A stretch of 64,000 nt of DNA from JAFAGX01 sp963759875 (lineage in GTDB: Bacteria; Acidobacteriota; Terriglobia; Terriglobales; Acidobacteriaceae): the NCBI GenBank assembly GCA_963759875.1, contig CAVXBB010000015.1, forward strand, positions 1,364,001 to 1,428,000. Reading direction: 5' to 3'. Each line of letters opens with the position of its first letter. Position 1 is the stretch's first letter. The notes below the pieces were generated by a model. The model saw nothing but the letters and a program-made list of their open reading frames with translations, was not told the origin of the DNA and made no database searches. A program made the translations under genes and the position numbers. Positions 63,267-64,000 of the stretch are shown here, in pieces.

Positions 63267-64000
63267 GTGTGTAGTAGAAGATGTTCGCCTGTTTTGTTAC
63301 CCGCTTTGACCGTGTGCCTGCTGACATCGCTGGTGACGGCGCAGAATCCCGCGCCAACTGCAAATTTTGCCCCTGGTGCGAATCTCAAAAAATACTCGGT
63401 GCCTGCGGGCACGCTGCTGCGGATGGAGCTTTCCGGGCCGCTCCATGTCGCCCACCTGAAGCTAGGGAGTGAAATTGCGGGACAGCTTGTTCGCCCGGTT
63501 TACGTTTATGACCGCGCCCTGATTCCTGCGGGCAGCCAGGTGCGAGCCGTGGTCGAGAAGGTCGATAAACTAAAACCAGCCGTGAAGAAAGGGCTCATGG
63601 AGCGGGTGGACAGCATCTGCAGCTTAGGCCTGAATCGCCACGACTCCTACGAAGTCACGTTGCGTACCGCGACGGTCAAGCTGCTGTCCGGCGAGGAAGT
63701 GCCGATGGACCTGCGCTTTATTCGCGGAGGCCAGGAAGTGCACCTGCAGGCCGACGAAGAGGGGCGGATGAAGGTAGGTGGCGCGACCGGCAAAGATCTT
63801 GCGCAGCACGCTCCCGGCATATCGCAGCTATCTTGGATCAAGCGCCGCAAGCACCAGCTCCAAGAATTCCGCCACCCAGCTGCAACTCTCGAGCTCACAC
63901 GCGTCGCTCATCTTGATTTGCCCGCGCAACCCGCGGTCCCGCGCGCCGCTATTCAGCCGCTGACGATCCCCGAAGGCACGCGTGCCCACTTCCTGTTGCT
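63267..64000 (+). CDS. Exported protein, 3' end beyond the window
   Basis: An open frame without stop runs from GTG 63267 to the end of the window (244 codons). It begins with a signal peptide (CSPVLLPALTVCLLTSLVTA, then Q). The mature part includes GTLLRMELSGPLHVAHLKLG and SEIAGQLVRPVYVYDRALIP, then AGSQVRAVVEKVDKLK, the pattern of exported beta proteins with a 'pro-x-Gly-ser' barrel also seen in acidobacterial TrbI/VirB10-like-fold proteins. An alternative start at ATG 63232 is in another frame and would need a frameshift. Function unknown. Confidence 0.65.
   Translation, partial: MCSRRCSPVLLPALTVCLLTSLVTAQNPAPTANFAPGANLKKYSVPAGTLLRMELSGPLHVAHLKLGSEIAGQLVRPVYVYDRALIPAGSQVRAVVEKVDKLKPAVKKGLMERVDSICSLGLNRHDSYEVTLRTATVKLLSGEEVPMDLRFIRGGQEVHLQADEEGRMKVGGATGKDLAQHAPGISQLSWIKRRKHQLQEFRHPAATLELTRVAHLDLPAQPAVPRAAIQPLTIPEGTRAHFLL

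Overview
The window looks like a chromosomal piece of an Acidobacteriota (Terriglobia-like) bacterium. This is an inference from gene content: an exosortase/PEP-CTERM locus with an EpsI-type partner, a two-propeller VPS10/BNR protein, a STAS protein preceding an RND pump, and several small proteins of a type seen in that phylum. No rRNA or other taxonomic marker is present.

Layout. 1-2.4 kb: a minus-strand, phage-like recombination cassette (candidate annealing protein, DUF669-like ssDNA-binding protein, PD-(D/E)XK nuclease) with overlapping palindromes upstream. 3-15.7 kb: a surface-polysaccharide and protein-sorting locus. One arm runs leftward (Wza-type exporter, Wzz-type protein, BY-kinase-like ATPase, sulfotransferase). 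The other runs rightward (exosortase, EpsI, TPR lipoprotein, PEP-CTERM protein). A GT39-type enzyme and a beta-helix protein lie beside it. 16-24 kb: a repeat lipoprotein, a spermidine-synthase-like membrane protein, GT2, a diguanylate cyclase, a phospholipase C remnant and a zinc metalloprotease. 24.36-25.76 kb: an IS110/IS1111-type insertion sequence with 14-bp inverted repeats. 26.6-32.3 kb: an iron module consisting of a Fur-box-like site, an FTR1 permease fused to a DUF2318-like Cys domain, two FtsX-type permeases, an ABC ATPase fused to a DtxR-like metalloregulator, and bacterioferritin. 32-40.5 kb: mostly housekeeping genes (MurI, PstS, inositol-3-phosphate synthase, DedA, endonuclease III). 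40.7-43.9 kb: the VPS10/BNR protein. 44-52.7 kb: a sigma-54 activator followed by a candidate enhancer dyad and -24/-12 promoter, then STAS, a sigma-like protein and an RND tripartite pump. 53 kb: a peroxiredoxin-like gene with an in-frame UGA at the peroxidatic cysteine and a SECIS-like hairpin just downstream, hence a candidate selenoprotein. 57.5-60.6 kb: a copper-type P-ATPase and a divergent small HMA-like protein. 60.97 kb: tRNA-Arg(ACG) with a decayed tyrosine recombinase beside it. The window ends inside an exported protein.

Data caveat. Many genes are interrupted by single-base frameshifts while both halves keep family motifs: sulfotransferase, Wzz, exosortase, inositol-phosphate synthase, sigma-54 activator, sigma-like protein, RND adaptor and pump, and especially the P-ATPase. 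Several shifts sit at short G or C runs, so indel errors in the assembly are as likely as real decay. The iron module, the VPS10 protein and most housekeeping genes are intact.

The most interesting items are the candidate selenoprotein peroxiredoxin, the ABC ATPase-DtxR fusion inside an iron-permease operon, and a 99-bp interspersed repeat inserted in frame, with an 11-bp duplication, in one of that operon's permease genes.
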